64,000 bases of DNA from NCBI GenBank assembly GCA_024758765.1, contig CP101406.1, positions 3,224,001 through 3,288,000 on the forward strand, read 5' to 3'. The position numbers were made by a program, and so were the translations under genes. This document shows, in pieces, positions 1-9,723 of the stretch. Source of the stretch: Mycobacterium sp. SVM_VP21 (GTDB taxonomy: Bacteria > Actinomycetota > Actinomycetes > Mycobacteriales > Mycobacteriaceae). The notes beneath the pieces were generated by a model. That model saw only the letters and a program-made list of their open reading frames with translations. It was not told the origin of the DNA and ran no database searches. Numbering within the stretch: position 1 is the first letter of the stretch; the number at the start of each line of letters is the position of its first letter.

Positions 1-13
1 TGGAACAGACGGT

Positions 14-379
14 TCAGACGACCTTCTTGACCACGCTCGACTTGAGCTGCATACGGCCCAGACCGGGCACATTCGCGTCGATATCGTGATCGCCGACGCC
101 ATCAGAGATGAGCCGGATCCCACGGACCTTCGTGCCAGCTTTGATGACAGAACCACCGCCGCCTTTGACCTTCACCGTCGTCGCGACAATCACGGTGTCT
201 CCGTTGGCAAGGACATTGCCGACCGAGTCCTTGACGGCGACCTCCGCGTACGCCGAGTCGGCATCGGACGCCTCATCGGGGGACCATTCGTGGCCGCACA
301 TCGGGCACACCAGCAGTGCCCCCTGCTCGTAGCTGAACGCCTCACCGCAAGCCGGGCACGGCGGCAACTGATCTGCCAC
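14..379 (-). CDS. Zinc-ribbon PhnA/YjdM-family protein
   Basis: 121-residue protein of the YjdM/PhnA family (historically 'alkylphosphonate utilization protein', function poorly defined). The N-terminus has a zinc ribbon made by two CPxCG knuckles, at about residues 8-12 and 25-29. The rest, about residues 45-121, matches the compact PhnA C-terminal domain with its VKDSVGN and GLGRM segments. The GTG start at 379 is chosen because an AAGGAGG ribosome site lies 8 nt upstream. It stands alone, with YchF downstream on the same strand. No phosphonate (phn) operon is nearby, so a role in phosphonate use is not supported by context. Family assignment is secure; the function is unknown. Confidence 0.88.
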   Translation of the reverse strand: MADQLPPCPACGEAFSYEQGALLVCPMCGHEWSPDEASDADSAYAEVAVKDSVGNVLANGDTVIVATTVKVKGGGGSVIKAGTKVRGIRLISDGVGDHDIDANVPGLGRMQLKSSVVKKVV

Positions 380-506
380 TTCGGTGGCCTCCTTGCTTGC
401 CTGTTTGCCGTGGCCAATGTTGACCGGGATAGAAACTAGCAGTTCAAGGCCATCGCATGCCCGTCCGCAACGTCACCGGTCACGACGTTCAGACATGTCG
501 GCAGTC

Positions 507-1580
507 TTAGACGTTGAACCGGAACTCCACCACGTCCCCGTCGGCCATGACGTAGTCCTTGCCCTCCATGCGCACCTTGCCGGCAGACTTGGCGGCGGCC
601 ATCGACCCCGCCTCGACCAGGTCGTCGTAGGAGACCACCTCGGCCTTGATGAAGCCCTTCTCGAAGTCGGTGTGGATCACCCCGGCCGCCTTGGGCGCGG
701 TGTCGCCCTGGTGAATGGTCCAGGCCCGCGCCTCCTTGGGCCCGGCAGTCAGGTAGGTCTGCAACTTCAGGGTGTGAAAACCAGCCCGCGCCAAGGCATC
801 CAGGCCACGCTCACTCTGCCCGATCGACTCCAGCAGCTCCATCGCCGACTCGTCATCGAGCTCGGCAAGCTCGGCTTCGATCTTGGCGTCGAGGAAGACC
901 GCGTCGGCCGGGGCCACCAGCTCGCGCAGCGCAGCGACCCGCGCGGCATCGGTGAGCACCGACTCGTCGGCGTTGAACACATAAAGGAACGGCTTGGTGG
1001 TCAGCAGGTTCAGCTCGCGCAGCGGCGCGGGATCCACCCCGGCGGCGAACAGCGTCTTGCCGGTGTCGAGAATCGCCGCGGCGGCCACCGCGGCCTCGTG
1101 CATGGGCTTGCGGTCCTTGTTGTTGCGGGCTTCCTTCTCCAGCCGCGGCACCGCCTTCTCCAGGGTCTGCATGTCGGCCAGGATCAGCTCGGTGGCGATC
1201 ACCTCGATGTCGGCCTCGGGGTCCACCTTGCCGTCCACGTGCACCACGTCGTCGTCGGCGAAGACCCGCACCACCTGACAGATCGCGTCGCACTCGCGGA
1301 TGTTGGCCAGGAACTTGTTGCCCAGGCCGGCGCCCTCCGAGGCACCCTTGACGATGCCGGCGATGTCGACGAAGGTCACCGGCGCCGGCAGGATCCGCTC
1401 GGAGCCGAAGATCTCGGCCAGCTTGACCAGCCGGGGATCGGGCAGCGGCACCACACCCTCGTTCGGCTCGATCGTCGCGAACGGGTAGTTGGCGGCCAAC
1501 ACATCGTTGTGCGTCAGCGCGTTGAACAGGGTCGACTTACCGACGTTGGGCAACCCCACGATTCCCAGACTCAGGCTCAC
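507..1580 (-). CDS. ychF: Redox-regulated ATPase YchF (Obg-family)
   Basis: 357 residues, the usual YchF length. The G1 P-loop GLPNVGKST sits at about residues 9-17 and the switch region motif DIAG at about 68-71. The fourth nucleotide motif reads NADE rather than NKxD; NxxE is the YchF hallmark and explains its preference for ATP over GTP. A coiled-coil insert and a C-terminal TGS domain (about 275-357) complete the fold. YchF binds ribosomes and is implicated in stress responses in other bacteria. GTG start at 1580. It is divergent from the DUF6542 gene, as Rv1112 is from Rv1111c in Mtb. Confidence 0.96.
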   Translation of the reverse strand: MSLSLGIVGLPNVGKSTLFNALTHNDVLAANYPFATIEPNEGVVPLPDPRLVKLAEIFGSERILPAPVTFVDIAGIVKGASEGAGLGNKFLANIRECDAICQVVRVFADDDVVHVDGKVDPEADIEVIATELILADMQTLEKAVPRLEKEARNNKDRKPMHEAAVAAAAILDTGKTLFAAGVDPAPLRELNLLTTKPFLYVFNADESVLTDAARVAALRELVAPADAVFLDAKIEAELAELDDESAMELLESIGQSERGLDALARAGFHTLKLQTYLTAGPKEARAWTIHQGDTAPKAAGVIHTDFEKGFIKAEVVSYDDLVEAGSMAAAKSAGKVRMEGKDYVMADGDVVEFRFNV

Positions 1581-1651
1581 GGGAAGCCAAGTCTAAGGCC
1601 CGGGGCGTGCCGCCGTGCGCCCCCGCCGCCGTCAGCCGGTACCGTCAGTGT

Positions 1652-2821
1652 GTGGCAGTAGCGCGGGAGAAGTCGGCAGTGGCCGCTGACCACCGTTCGA
1701 TTTTGCCGAACATCGCCGGATTGCCGTGGTGGAGTGCCGTGGCCGTGGCGGTGGTCGCGACCGCGATCGGGGTAGCGTTCGACGCCGGCTCCGGAGACAA
1801 AGAACTGACCATCGTCTTCTCCGCGCTCTACGCGATGGGCTGTATCGCCGCGGTGCTCATGGTGCAGCAATCGGCCGTGTTCGCCACGGTGGTCCAACCC
1901 CCGCTGATCCTGTTCGTCAGCGTGCCCAGCGCGTACTGGCTGCTGCGCGGCGGCGGATTCCCCGGCCTCAAGGCCATCGTCATCAACTGCGGCTATCCCC
2001 TGATCGAACGATTCCCGCTGATGCTGTTCACCGCCGCGGCGGTGCTGCTGATCGGAATGGTCCGTTGGTACCTCGGGATGCTGGGCGGAACCGCAAAACG
2101 CGAAACCGCGGACGACGCCACTCCGAAGCGGGCCACCCTCAGCGACCGGGTGGGTGCCATGCTCACCTCGGCCCTCACCCGCAACCCCGCGCACGCCATC
2201 GAGAAGCCGGCTTCCCGCGAGGGGCGCCCGGGTCAGCGTCCCCGTCGCGCCACCGCGGAATCCCGTCGGGCCGCGCGCGCGGGTTCTGGGTCTCGATCAC
2301 GGACCCGCTCCACCGAGCGCCGCGGCGCGACCAACGGCTCGGCGCCGACACGTTCGCGGCACGTTCGGCCGGACATGGACGCCCGCGCCGCAGACCAACC
2401 GCGCCCGCGTCGCCGCCCGGCAGCCGACGGCCGCGACCAACCAATGCAGCAACGGCGCCGCCCGGCTCCGGAGGCGCATGACGAGCGTCAACCCCGCCGG
2501 CGCCCGGCACCCGACTGGCAAGACGAGCCGCGGCGGCGTCCGCGCCCGCCCCAGGACGCATCGCGCTCAGGCGATCCGCTCTCGAGGGCGAACCGGGATC
2601 CGCATCCACGCAGCTACCGCCCGACCGAAGCCTCCGAGTCGATGCCCCGGCGCCGACCGGCGCCGACGGGCGCCGACGGGCGCGGCAATGGAACCGGCAC
2701 TCGGCACCCCGTTTCCCAGGTGCGCTACCGCGGGTCAGGAGCCGACGAGGCCGACGCGGCGCCCCGCGCCCGCTCGCGTCCACCGCGCGACGAAGTCGAC
2801 TCCTGGGAGTTCGACGTCTAG
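1652..2821 (+). CDS. DUF6542 membrane protein with long Arg/Pro-rich tail (Rv1111c-like)
   Basis: About 389 residues if the GTG at 1652 is used; an ATG at 1607 in the same frame would add 15 residues but lies close to the ychF start. Four hydrophobic segments (about residues 20-40, 50-70, 73-95 and 115-145) make up the DUF6542 domain. From about residue 190 to the end the protein is low-complexity, very rich in Arg and Pro, with recurring RRRPAP-like units and very few hydrophobic residues. The tail is predicted to be cytosolic and strongly basic. The position next to ychF matches Rv1111c. Function is unknown; the tail could bind nucleic acid or anionic lipid (inference). Confidence 0.82.
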   Translation: MAVAREKSAVAADHRSILPNIAGLPWWSAVAVAVVATAIGVAFDAGSGDKELTIVFSALYAMGCIAAVLMVQQSAVFATVVQPPLILFVSVPSAYWLLRGGGFPGLKAIVINCGYPLIERFPLMLFTAAAVLLIGMVRWYLGMLGGTAKRETADDATPKRATLSDRVGAMLTSALTRNPAHAIEKPASREGRPGQRPRRATAESRRAARAGSGSRSRTRSTERRGATNGSAPTRSRHVRPDMDARAADQPRPRRRPAADGRDQPMQQRRRPAPEAHDERQPRRRPAPDWQDEPRRRPRPPQDASRSGDPLSRANRDPHPRSYRPTEASESMPRRRPAPTGADGRGNGTGTRHPVSQVRYRGSGADEADAAPRARSRPPRDEVDSWEFDV

Positions 2822-3175
2822 CCAAGCCGGCTCGCACCGCGCTCGACACTTAGCCTCGATCCACCGACGAAACAGGGGTCTCCGAGGTGCTGAATCAAGC
2901 CAAATTTGCTACCGAGCTGGGATGAGTTATCGATACTTAGGTGGAACTGGGCCGATGCAGCTAACCGTATCGGCCTGATGGTTTGGCGTTTACCACAGCG
3001 CGGATTTTTTGGTGGCTGCGGCTCAATTGGCGCATTCCGCTGTAACGACTACCATGCGATTTGTCCGTCCCACCCCCGTATTTCCGTCCTCCCGGCATGA
3101 AGTCGGAGTGATGCGGCACGAATTTCGGCAGCGCTTTACCCCAGTGTTTTAAGCCGGTGCCGAGAGAGCTGATCC
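2822..3175. other. 354-bp non-coding leader upstream of the SulP gene
   Basis: No convincing gene. The stretch is visibly less GC-rich than its surroundings, with T-rich runs such as the poly-T near 3005. It contains only a short ORF (2906-3100) without family resemblance or good codon use. It presumably holds the promoter and 5' UTR of the SulP transporter. The composition shift begins here and supports the idea that leader and transporter arrived together. Confidence 0.5.
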
Positions 3176-4906
3176 ATGAAACAGATCGTGACCGTTCCGA
3201 CCGAAAAGCCGCGCAATGGCCTGGCCGGTCTCAAGCACTGGCGCTATGACCTCCGGTCAGGTTTCACCGTGGCCATGGTCTCGCTGCCGTTCTCGATGGG
3301 AATCGCGATCACCTCGGGCGCGCCGCCGATCTGCGGGATCGTGTCGGCGATCATTGCGGGTTTTGTCCTGCCGTTTTTAGGCGGCTCGTATGTGACCATC
3401 AGCGGCCCGGCGGCGGGATTGGCGCCGGTCCTGTTCGCCGGCATGATCACGCTGGGACAGATCCGCCTGGGCGAGGGCGCCTCGGAATCGGAGTTGCTTG
3501 CGGTCGGATATCCCCTGGTTCTGGTTGCCATCGCCCTGGCGGGCGGGGTGCAGTTGATCCTTGCCAGGTTGAAGGTGGCCCGTCTGAGCGCCATCTTCCC
3601 GGCTGCGGCCATTCAGGGCATGCTGGCCGCGATCGGCCTGATGATCATCGCCAAGCAGATCCCGCTGTTTATGGGTGTGCCGTTCGAGGGCCGCGAATTC
3701 TGGGCGATCTTAGCCGAAGTTCCCCGCCACCTCGGGTCGATGAACCTTCAGGTCTTCATCCTGGGGATCGGTTGCCTGGCGGGGCTTTTCGTGCTGACAG
3801 CGATGCCCGGGCGACTGCTGAGGGTGATGCCGCCACCGGTCTGGGTGTTCTTCGTCGGCACGCTCGCCAGCGTATTCATCCTGAAGCTGGACGAGCCCTA
3901 CCTGATCAACGTCCCCAGTTCGGTCATGGACGGGGTTGTCATGCCTCAGTTCGGAACGGTGTTCGCCCATCCCGAACTATGGCTGACGCTGGCCTACCTG
4001 GTCATCACCCTGGTCTTGATCGACGGGGCCGAGTCCCTGGCCACGATCGCGGCCGTGGACAGAATCGATCCCTTTCGCCGCCGCTCCGACCCGGATCGGA
4101 CCCTGCAGGCCATGGGCGCGTCCAACGTCGCCTCCAGCGCGCTCGGTGGATTGACCATCATCCCCGGCATGATCAAGAGCACCGCCAATATTCTGGGCGG
4201 CGGCCGGACCCAGTGGGCCAACTTTTACAACGCCTGTTTCCTGCTGATGTTCGTGCTGCTGTTCAGCAACCTGATCAACATGGTCCCTTTGACGGTGCTG
4301 GCCGCCGTCCTGGTGTTCATCGGCTACAAACTGTGCAAGCCCGCGGTTTGGCTCAATGTCGCACGGGTCGGGACGGAGCAGTTCATCATCTTCGCGATCA
4401 CCTTGCTCGTGACGTTGACGACGGACCTGCTCATCGGCCTTCTGGCCGGCGTCGCCGTGAAATTGGCGCTGAATCTGTGGTTGGAGAGTCTTTGGCACAC
4501 GCTGCGCAACCGCTCGGATTCCGCCAATCCGAGTCTTGCCCGGCGCTTGCTCAGTCTCTTCCGCAATCCGGTGTCGCAAAGGGATTTCGATGAGGGTGCC
4601 TACCACCTGTACCTGGATGGTTCCCTGGTGTGTTTCAACCTGTTCCACGTAATTCGGGAGTTAGGGCAGTTTCCGCCGGATACACAGACGGTGCAACTGC
4701 ACTTGAGCCGGCGCGTGCCCCTCGTCGATCACACGACGAGTGAGACCCTTCGATATTTCCTGGAGGAGTTCAGCGGCCAGGACGACAGTCCGACGCTGGT
4801 GATCGAGGGATGGGACCACATGCGGCCCCTCTCCAATCACGAGACAAGTACGCGGATCGCCCTGGCCAACCTCGACGCGTTAGAGAGCCCCAAAACAACG
4901 GATTGA
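3176..4906 (+). CDS. SulP-family inorganic anion transporter
   Basis: 576 residues with the SulP layout. An N-terminal transmembrane core of about 10-14 hydrophobic segments spans about residues 20-430 and includes the signature-like SYVTISGPAAGLAP segment near residue 82. A cytosolic C-terminal region (about 460-565) is STAS-like and degenerate. SulP proteins move sulfate, bicarbonate or related anions across the inner membrane; the substrate here cannot be told. There is no carbonic anhydrase fusion or neighbour. Mtb has no gene between its Rv1111c and Rv1110 homologues, so this looks inserted. The preceding low-GC leader supports transfer. It is convergent with ispH. Confidence 0.9.
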   Translation: MKQIVTVPTEKPRNGLAGLKHWRYDLRSGFTVAMVSLPFSMGIAITSGAPPICGIVSAIIAGFVLPFLGGSYVTISGPAAGLAPVLFAGMITLGQIRLGEGASESELLAVGYPLVLVAIALAGGVQLILARLKVARLSAIFPAAAIQGMLAAIGLMIIAKQIPLFMGVPFEGREFWAILAEVPRHLGSMNLQVFILGIGCLAGLFVLTAMPGRLLRVMPPPVWVFFVGTLASVFILKLDEPYLINVPSSVMDGVVMPQFGTVFAHPELWLTLAYLVITLVLIDGAESLATIAAVDRIDPFRRRSDPDRTLQAMGASNVASSALGGLTIIPGMIKSTANILGGGRTQWANFYNACFLLMFVLLFSNLINMVPLTVLAAVLVFIGYKLCKPAVWLNVARVGTEQFIIFAITLLVTLTTDLLIGLLAGVAVKLALNLWLESLWHTLRNRSDSANPSLARRLLSLFRNPVSQRDFDEGAYHLYLDGSLVCFNLFHVIRELGQFPPDTQTVQLHLSRRVPLVDHTTSETLRYFLEEFSGQDDSPTLVIEGWDHMRPLSNHETSTRIALANLDALESPKTTD

Positions 4907-4969
4907 CTGCTGACATTCTTCACTGAGCAGCCATCAAGCGCCCGGCTGACGGCGCGCCTGCGATCGACG

Positions 4970-5986
4970 CTAGCGCCGATCCGGCCGGATCTCGCGAGGC
5001 AAGGCGAACACCAAGGTCTCGTTGGCGGTGGCCACCGGGAACACCGTGCCATAGCCGTGCTCGGCAAGCCGCTCCAGCACTCCGCGGACCAGGATCTCCG
5101 GCACCGACGCACCCGAGGTGACGCCGATGGTCTGTACCTCGCCTGCTTCGGGAGCCAGCCACGCCGGGTCGATGTCGTCGGCGTAGTCCACCAGGTGGGC
5201 CGCGCCGGCACCGGCACCCAGCGCCACCTCGACCAGCCGGCAGGAGTTCGAGGAGTTCCGCGAGCCCACCACGATCACCAGCTCGCACTCCGGGGCCATC
5301 GCCTTGACCGCGGTCTGGCGGTTCTGAGTGGCGTAGCAGATGTCGTCGCTGGGCGGATCCTGCAGGTTCGGGAACCGTTCACGCAGCTTGAACACTGTCT
5401 GCATCGTCTCGTCCACGCTGAGCGTGGTCTGCGACAGCCACACGATCTTGTTCTCGTCGCGGACGGTCACCGCGGCTACAGCATCTAAGCCGTCAACCAA
5501 CTGCACGTCGTTGGGGGCCTCGCCGATGATCCCGACGACCTCTTCGTGGCCGGCGTGGCCGATCAGCAGGATGTCGTAGCCATCGCGAGCGAATCGCTTG
5601 GCTTCGTTGTGCACCTTGGTCACCAGCGGACAGGTCGCGTCGATCACCCGCAGACCGCGGTCGGCGGCAGACTCATGCACGGTCGGGGCCACACCGTGCG
5701 CGGAGAACACCACCATGGCGCCTTCGGGCACCTGATCGGTCTCGTCCACGAAGACCGCACCCTTATTCGTCAGGGTGTCCACCACATGCTTGTTGTGCAC
5801 GATCTCGTGGCGCACGTACACCGGGGCACCATGCTTCTCCAGGGCCCGCTCGACGGTCTCGACTGCTCGGTCCACGCCCGCGCAGTAGCCGCGTGGCTCC
5901 GCCAGCAGCACCCGCTTGCCGGCGGGGGCGCCGCTCGCCCGCGCGGCTGAACGGTAGGCGATCTCCACGTCGACGGTTTGGGGCAT
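4970..5986 (-). CDS. ispH: 4-hydroxy-3-methylbut-2-enyl diphosphate reductase
   Basis: Last enzyme of the MEP isoprenoid pathway, a [4Fe-4S] reductase that turns HMBPP into IPP and DMAPP. The three cluster cysteines are in [17 protein letters not shown] and [17 protein letters not shown] and GHAGHEEV supply substrate-binding histidines. The ATG at 5986 gives 338 residues and an N-terminus like Rv1110; the frame stays open upstream to 6094 but would overlap the divergent gene's start at 6082. The partner MEP genes dxr and ispG lie at 42-46 kb. Confidence 0.96.
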   Translation of the reverse strand: MPQTVDVEIAYRSAARASGAPAGKRVLLAEPRGYCAGVDRAVETVERALEKHGAPVYVRHEIVHNKHVVDTLTNKGAVFVDETDQVPEGAMVVFSAHGVAPTVHESAADRGLRVIDATCPLVTKVHNEAKRFARDGYDILLIGHAGHEEVVGIIGEAPNDVQLVDGLDAVAAVTVRDENKIVWLSQTTLSVDETMQTVFKLRERFPNLQDPPSDDICYATQNRQTAVKAMAPECELVIVVGSRNSSNSCRLVEVALGAGAGAAHLVDYADDIDPAWLAPEAGEVQTIGVTSGASVPEILVRGVLERLAEHGYGTVFPVATANETLVFALPREIRPDRR

Positions 5987-6081
5987 GGCAACCAGCGTAC
6001 GGTCTGCCGATATGAGACCGCCAGCTCGCGTCATGCCGGTCAATACTTGGAGATGACCGGCAGGTAAGGCAGGCTGGGGCC

Positions 6082-6684
6082 ATGGCAACTGCACCCTTTG
6101 GAGTCCGGCTTCTGGTCGGCGCGGCCACCGTCGCGGTCGAGGAGACCCTGAAGCTGCCGCAAACCATCCTGACCTACCCGATGACGCTGGCCAGCCAGGC
6201 CGCGCACGCGGTGATGCGCTGGCAGCAGGGTGTCGCTGACCTGGTCAACAAGGGCGACACCACTCTCGAGTCGCTGTTCCCGCCAAAGGATGAGCAGCCG
6301 GAGTGGGCAACCTTCGATGACGATGTCGACGACAGCTTCGATGGCAGTGCCGCAACGTTCGACGACGACGTCGCCGGCCCGCGCAACGACGGGCGGTTCG
6401 CCCTCTACTCGTTCAGCGAAGACGGGGCGACCCCGCCGAGCGCACCCTCGGCCAACGAGGCTCCTGCCGGCCGGAACGGTGCCGCGGACCCGCCGGTGCC
6501 CACCCCAGACCTGGTCGACGAGCTCGATTACGGCTCGCTGACCCTGGCCCAGCTGCGGGCCCGGCTAGCGTCGCTCAGCCTCGACGAGCTGGAGACCCTG
6601 CTCGCCTACGAAGAGGCCACCAAGGCCCGCGCACCGTTCCAGACGCTGCTGGCCAACAGGATCACCCGCACCACCGCGAAGTGA
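6082..6684 (+). CDS. Lipid droplet-associated protein (Rv1109c-like)
   Basis: 200 residues. The first 60 or so are hydrophobic/amphipathic (about residues 7-20 and 28-45) and end in the conserved [17 protein letters not shown] segment. An acidic, Ser/Pro-rich disordered middle follows, then a C-terminal helical hairpin with [20 protein letters not shown] (about 152-171). Mycobacterial homologues such as Rv1109c are annotated as lipid-droplet associated. Divergent from ispH with a 95-bp gap. Its stop overlaps the xseA GTG start, so it is probably co-transcribed with xseA and xseB. Molecular role unknown. Confidence 0.83.
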   Translation: MATAPFGVRLLVGAATVAVEETLKLPQTILTYPMTLASQAAHAVMRWQQGVADLVNKGDTTLESLFPPKDEQPEWATFDDDVDDSFDGSAATFDDDVAGPRNDGRFALYSFSEDGATPPSAPSANEAPAGRNGAADPPVPTPDLVDELDYGSLTLAQLRARLASLSLDELETLLAYEEATKARAPFQTLLANRITRTTAK

Positions 6685-7937
6685 CCGCCCCCGCGCCGGG
6701 CGAATCCGCCGAAAACCCGTTCCCGGTCCGCGCGGTTGCCATCCGGGTCAAGGGCTGGATCGACCGGCTGGGTTCGGTGTGGGTGGAAGGGCAGCTCACC
6801 CAGATCAACCTGCGCCCCGGCGTGCGGACGGTCTTCATGGTGCTGCGCGATCCGGCCGCCGACATGTCCCTAACGGTGACGTGCAGCCCCGAAATGGTGG
6901 CTTCAGCGCCGGTCAAGCTGACCGAAGGCACCCAGGTGGTGGTCTGCGGCAAACCCAATTTCTACACCGCCCGGGGCACCTTCTCGCTGCGCCTGACCGA
7001 GATCCGCGCCGTGGGCGTCGGCGAGCTGCTAGCCCGCATCGAGCGACTGCGCCGGCTGCTGGACGCTGAGGGATTGTTCGATCCGCGACTCAAAAGGCCG
7101 CTGCCGTTCCTGCCCGGCACGATCGGCCTGATCACCGGGCGCGCCAGCGCTGCCGAGCGCGATGTCATGACGGTGGCCGGCACCCGGTGGCCGGCGGTGC
7201 GCTTCGCGGTGCGCAACACCGCCGTGCAGGGACCGACCGCCGTCGCCCAGATCGTCGAGGCGCTGCGCGACCTGGACGCAGACCCGGCCGTGGCAGTGAT
7301 CGTGCTGGCCCGCGGGGGCGGCAGCGTCGAGGACCTGCTGCCGTTCTCCGACGAAACCCTGTGCCGGGCCATCGCGGCGTGCCGCACCCCGGTGGTCAGC
7401 GCGATCGGCCACGAACCCGACAGCCCGCTGTGCGATTTGGTCGCTGACCTGCGCGCGGCCACCCCCACCGATGCGGCGAAGCGGATCGTCCCGGACGCCG
7501 CCGCCGAACAGGCGCTGGTCGACGATCTGCGAAGACGTAGCGCGCAGGCGGTACGTAACTGGGTGGTGCGCGAGGACCGCGTGCTGACGCAACTGCGCAG
7601 CCGACCGGTGCTGGCCGACCCGCTGCGCGCGCTGACCGAGCGCGGCGAGGAGATACGGCGTGCCCTGGCCGCGGTGCGCCGGGACGTCACCCGGCTGATC
7701 GCCGTACAGAACGAACGGGTGGGGCACCTGGCGGCCCGGCTGGCTACCCTGGGCCCGGCCGCGACGTTGGCGCGCGGCTACGCGGTCGTCCAGACTGTCG
7801 GCGCGGCGGGACCGCATGTACTGCGGTCGGTCAACGATGCGCCGGCCGGCACCCGACTGCGAATCCGGGTGGCCGACGGGGCCGTCGCGGCAACGAGTGA
7901 GGGGCGACTTCTTGGAGGACCCAGCGATGGCAGCTGA
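6681..7937 (+). CDS. xseA: Exodeoxyribonuclease VII large subunit
   Basis: 418 residues. An N-terminal OB-fold (about residues 10-105, with the [10 protein letters not shown] core) precedes the exonuclease VII catalytic domain, with [13 protein letters not shown] (about 149-161) and the [16 protein letters not shown] motif near 210-225 typical of XseA. Helical coiled-coil regions to about 370 wrap the small subunits. The enzyme degrades single-stranded DNA from both ends and acts in DNA repair in the cytosol. GTG start at 6681 overlaps the upstream stop; the 3' end overlaps xseB. Confidence 0.95.
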   Translation: MTAPAPGESAENPFPVRAVAIRVKGWIDRLGSVWVEGQLTQINLRPGVRTVFMVLRDPAADMSLTVTCSPEMVASAPVKLTEGTQVVVCGKPNFYTARGTFSLRLTEIRAVGVGELLARIERLRRLLDAEGLFDPRLKRPLPFLPGTIGLITGRASAAERDVMTVAGTRWPAVRFAVRNTAVQGPTAVAQIVEALRDLDADPAVAVIVLARGGGSVEDLLPFSDETLCRAIAACRTPVVSAIGHEPDSPLCDLVADLRAATPTDAAKRIVPDAAAEQALVDDLRRRSAQAVRNWVVREDRVLTQLRSRPVLADPLRALTERGEEIRRALAAVRRDVTRLIAVQNERVGHLAARLATLGPAATLARGYAVVQTVGAAGPHVLRSVNDAPAGTRLRIRVADGAVAATSEGRLLGGPSDGS

Positions 7938-8169
7938 GCAAGCCGATCCGGTGACACCCGTTAGTGAGCTTGGCTATGAGCAATGCCGCGACGAGCTGAT
8001 CGACGTGGTGCAGCGGCTGGAGCAGGGCGGGATGGATCTCGACGCGTCGTTGAGCCTGTGGGAACGGGGCGAGCAGCTGGCCAAGCGGTGCGAAGAGCAC
8101 CTGGCCGGTGCCCGCCGTCGGGTGCAGGAAGCGCTGGACTCCGAGCCCGGCGACGACGCCCGCGCGTGA
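7927..8169 (+). CDS. xseB: Exodeoxyribonuclease VII small subunit
   Basis: 80 residues, standard for XseB. The signature Y-E-x-C-R-x-E-L, L-E-x-G-x-M-x-L-D-x-S-L and W-E-R-G-E-x-L-A-x-x-C spans about residues 18-58. Several copies bind each XseA. The ATG at 7927 lies 11 bp inside the xseA 3' end, preceded by a GGAGGA ribosome site, which argues for coupled translation. The frame is open upstream to 7816 but that would be buried in xseA. Confidence 0.94.
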   Translation: MAAEQADPVTPVSELGYEQCRDELIDVVQRLEQGGMDLDASLSLWERGEQLAKRCEEHLAGARRRVQEALDSEPGDDARA

Positions 8170-8193
8170 CTTCCCTCTTTACAAGACCACGGG

Positions 8194-8212
8194 AACTGAA
8201 ACACGTTCAGTT
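8194..8212. promoter_or_regulatory. Inverted repeat resembling a KstR operator, upstream of hsd
   Basis: AACTGAA (8194-8200) and TTCAGTT (8206-8212) form a perfect 7-bp inverted repeat over ACACG. The inner core AACACGTT (8200-8207) matches the AAC-NN-GTT centre of the KstR steroid-regulon motif TNNAACNNGTTNNA, with G instead of A at the last position. It ends 11 bp before the steroid dehydrogenase start. Identification as KstR-bound is an inference. Confidence 0.5.
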
Positions 8213-8223
8213 ATGCTCGCCCG

Positions 8224-9333
8224 ATGGGTGATCCTTCACTGACTACTGAACTCGGCCGGGTACTGGTCACCGGGGGCTCCGGCTTCGTCGGAACCAACTT
8301 CGTCAAGACGCTGCTGGAACGCGGCTACCAGGTGCGGTCCTTCGACCGCGCGCCGTCGAGCCTGCCCGACCACCCCAACCTGGAGAAGCTCGAAGGCGAC
8401 ATCTGCGACCCGCAGACCGTGGCCGCGGCGGTCGCCGACATCGACACCGTGTTCCACACCGCCGCGATCATCGATCTGCAGGGCGGCGCCAAGGTCACCG
8501 ACGAGATCCGCCGTCGCAGTTTCGCGGTCAACGTCGACGGCACCAAGAACCTGGTCCAGGCCGGACAGCAGGCCGGGGTGAAGCGGTTCGTCTACACCGC
8601 CTCCAACAGTGTGGTGATGGGCGGCAAAGCCATCTCGGGCGGCGACGAAACCATGGCCTACACCACCAAGTTCAACGACCTCTACACCGAGACCAAGGTG
8701 GTCGCCGAGAAGTTCGTGCTCGGCGAGAACGGCGTTGACGGCATGCTGACCTGTGCGATCCGCCCGTCGGGCATCTGGGGCGACGGGGACCAGACCATGT
8801 TCCGCAAGCTGTTCGAAAGCGTGGTCGCCGGTCACGTGAAAGTGTTGGTCGGCAGCAAGCGCGCCAAGCTCGACAACTCCTACGTGCACAACCTGATTCA
8901 CGGTTTCATCCTGGCCGCTCAGCACTTGGTGCCCGGCGGATCGGCACCCGGTCAGGCCTACTTCATCAACGACGGTGAACCGATCAACATGTTCGAGTTC
9001 GCTCGACCGGTCATGGAGGCGTGCGGCGAGCACTGGCCCAAGCTGCGAGTGTCCGGCCGGATGGTGCGCGACACGATGTTCGCCTGGCAGTGGCTGCACT
9101 TCCGGTTCGGCCTGCCCGAGCCGATGTTGGAACCCGGCGCGGTGGAACGGCTTTACCTGAACAACTACTTCTCGATCGCCAAGGCCGGCCGCGATCTCGG
9201 CTACCAGCCTTTGTTCACCACCGAGCAGGCCATGGCCGACTGCATGCCGTACTACAAGGAGCTCTTCGAGCGGGTCAAGGCCGAGGCGCATCCGCACCTG
9301 GCGACGGTGGTCGCCGAGCCGCACCCGGAGTAG
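8224..9333 (+). CDS. hsd: 3-beta-hydroxysteroid dehydrogenase (Rv1106c-like)
   Basis: 369 residues, extended SDR fold. NAD-binding TGGSGFVGTN is at residues ~17-26 and the catalytic pair YxxxK (YTETK) at ~157-161, preceded by SNSVV. It resembles Rv1106c, which oxidises 3-beta-hydroxysteroids such as cholesterol, pregnenolone and DHEA and isomerises the product to the 3-keto-4-ene form. The extended C-terminus (about 270-369), ending at the YQPLFTTEQAMADC segment, is as in the 3-beta-HSD family. ATG at 8224, 54 bp after xseB. The possible KstR operator just upstream would separate it from the xse unit and link it to sterol-responsive control. Confidence 0.92.
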   Translation: MGDPSLTTELGRVLVTGGSGFVGTNFVKTLLERGYQVRSFDRAPSSLPDHPNLEKLEGDICDPQTVAAAVADIDTVFHTAAIIDLQGGAKVTDEIRRRSFAVNVDGTKNLVQAGQQAGVKRFVYTASNSVVMGGKAISGGDETMAYTTKFNDLYTETKVVAEKFVLGENGVDGMLTCAIRPSGIWGDGDQTMFRKLFESVVAGHVKVLVGSKRAKLDNSYVHNLIHGFILAAQHLVPGGSAPGQAYFINDGEPINMFEFARPVMEACGEHWPKLRVSGRMVRDTMFAWQWLHFRFGLPEPMLEPGAVERLYLNNYFSIAKAGRDLGYQPLFTTEQAMADCMPYYKELFERVKAEAHPHLATVVAEPHPE

Positions 9334-9723
9334 TCCTGGCTTCAGCCGCACTTTCACGGCAGGATCACGCTAGCTGAGGAGGTGGTCGTGGGAGCGGTGC
9401 TGGTCACCGGCGGATTCGGGCTGGTCGGTTCGGCGGTGGTGCGGCAGTTGGCCGCCGATGGCCGCGCCGTTGTCGCGACCGACCTGGACACTCCGGCCAA
9501 CCGCAAGGCGGTCGCCGCACTACCCGCGTCGGTGCAAGTGCGCTACGCCGATCTGACCGATCCGGCGGCCGTCGACGCTCTGGTCGGCGCTGTCCGGCCG
9601 GCCGCGATCATCCACCTGGCGGCGGTGATCCCGCCGTTCATCTACATGCACCGCGACCTGGCGCGTCGCGTCAACGTCGAGGCCACCGGGCACCTGTTGG
9701 CAGCGGCCGCCGCCCAAACCGAA

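Noticed and set aside
384..1661. 425-residue forward ORF opposite ychF
   Set aside because: Antisense shadow: it tracks the reverse strand of the strongly conserved YchF gene and has no recognizable family.
2154..2978. Long ORFs on both strands over the Arg/Pro-rich part of the DUF6542 gene
   Set aside because: GC-rich repetitive sequence keeps several frames open; the frame with the membrane domain is the only one with conserved features.
2906..3100. 64-residue ORF in the SulP leader
   Set aside because: No family resemblance, unusual codon mix and no ribosome site; kept only as part of the non-coding leader.
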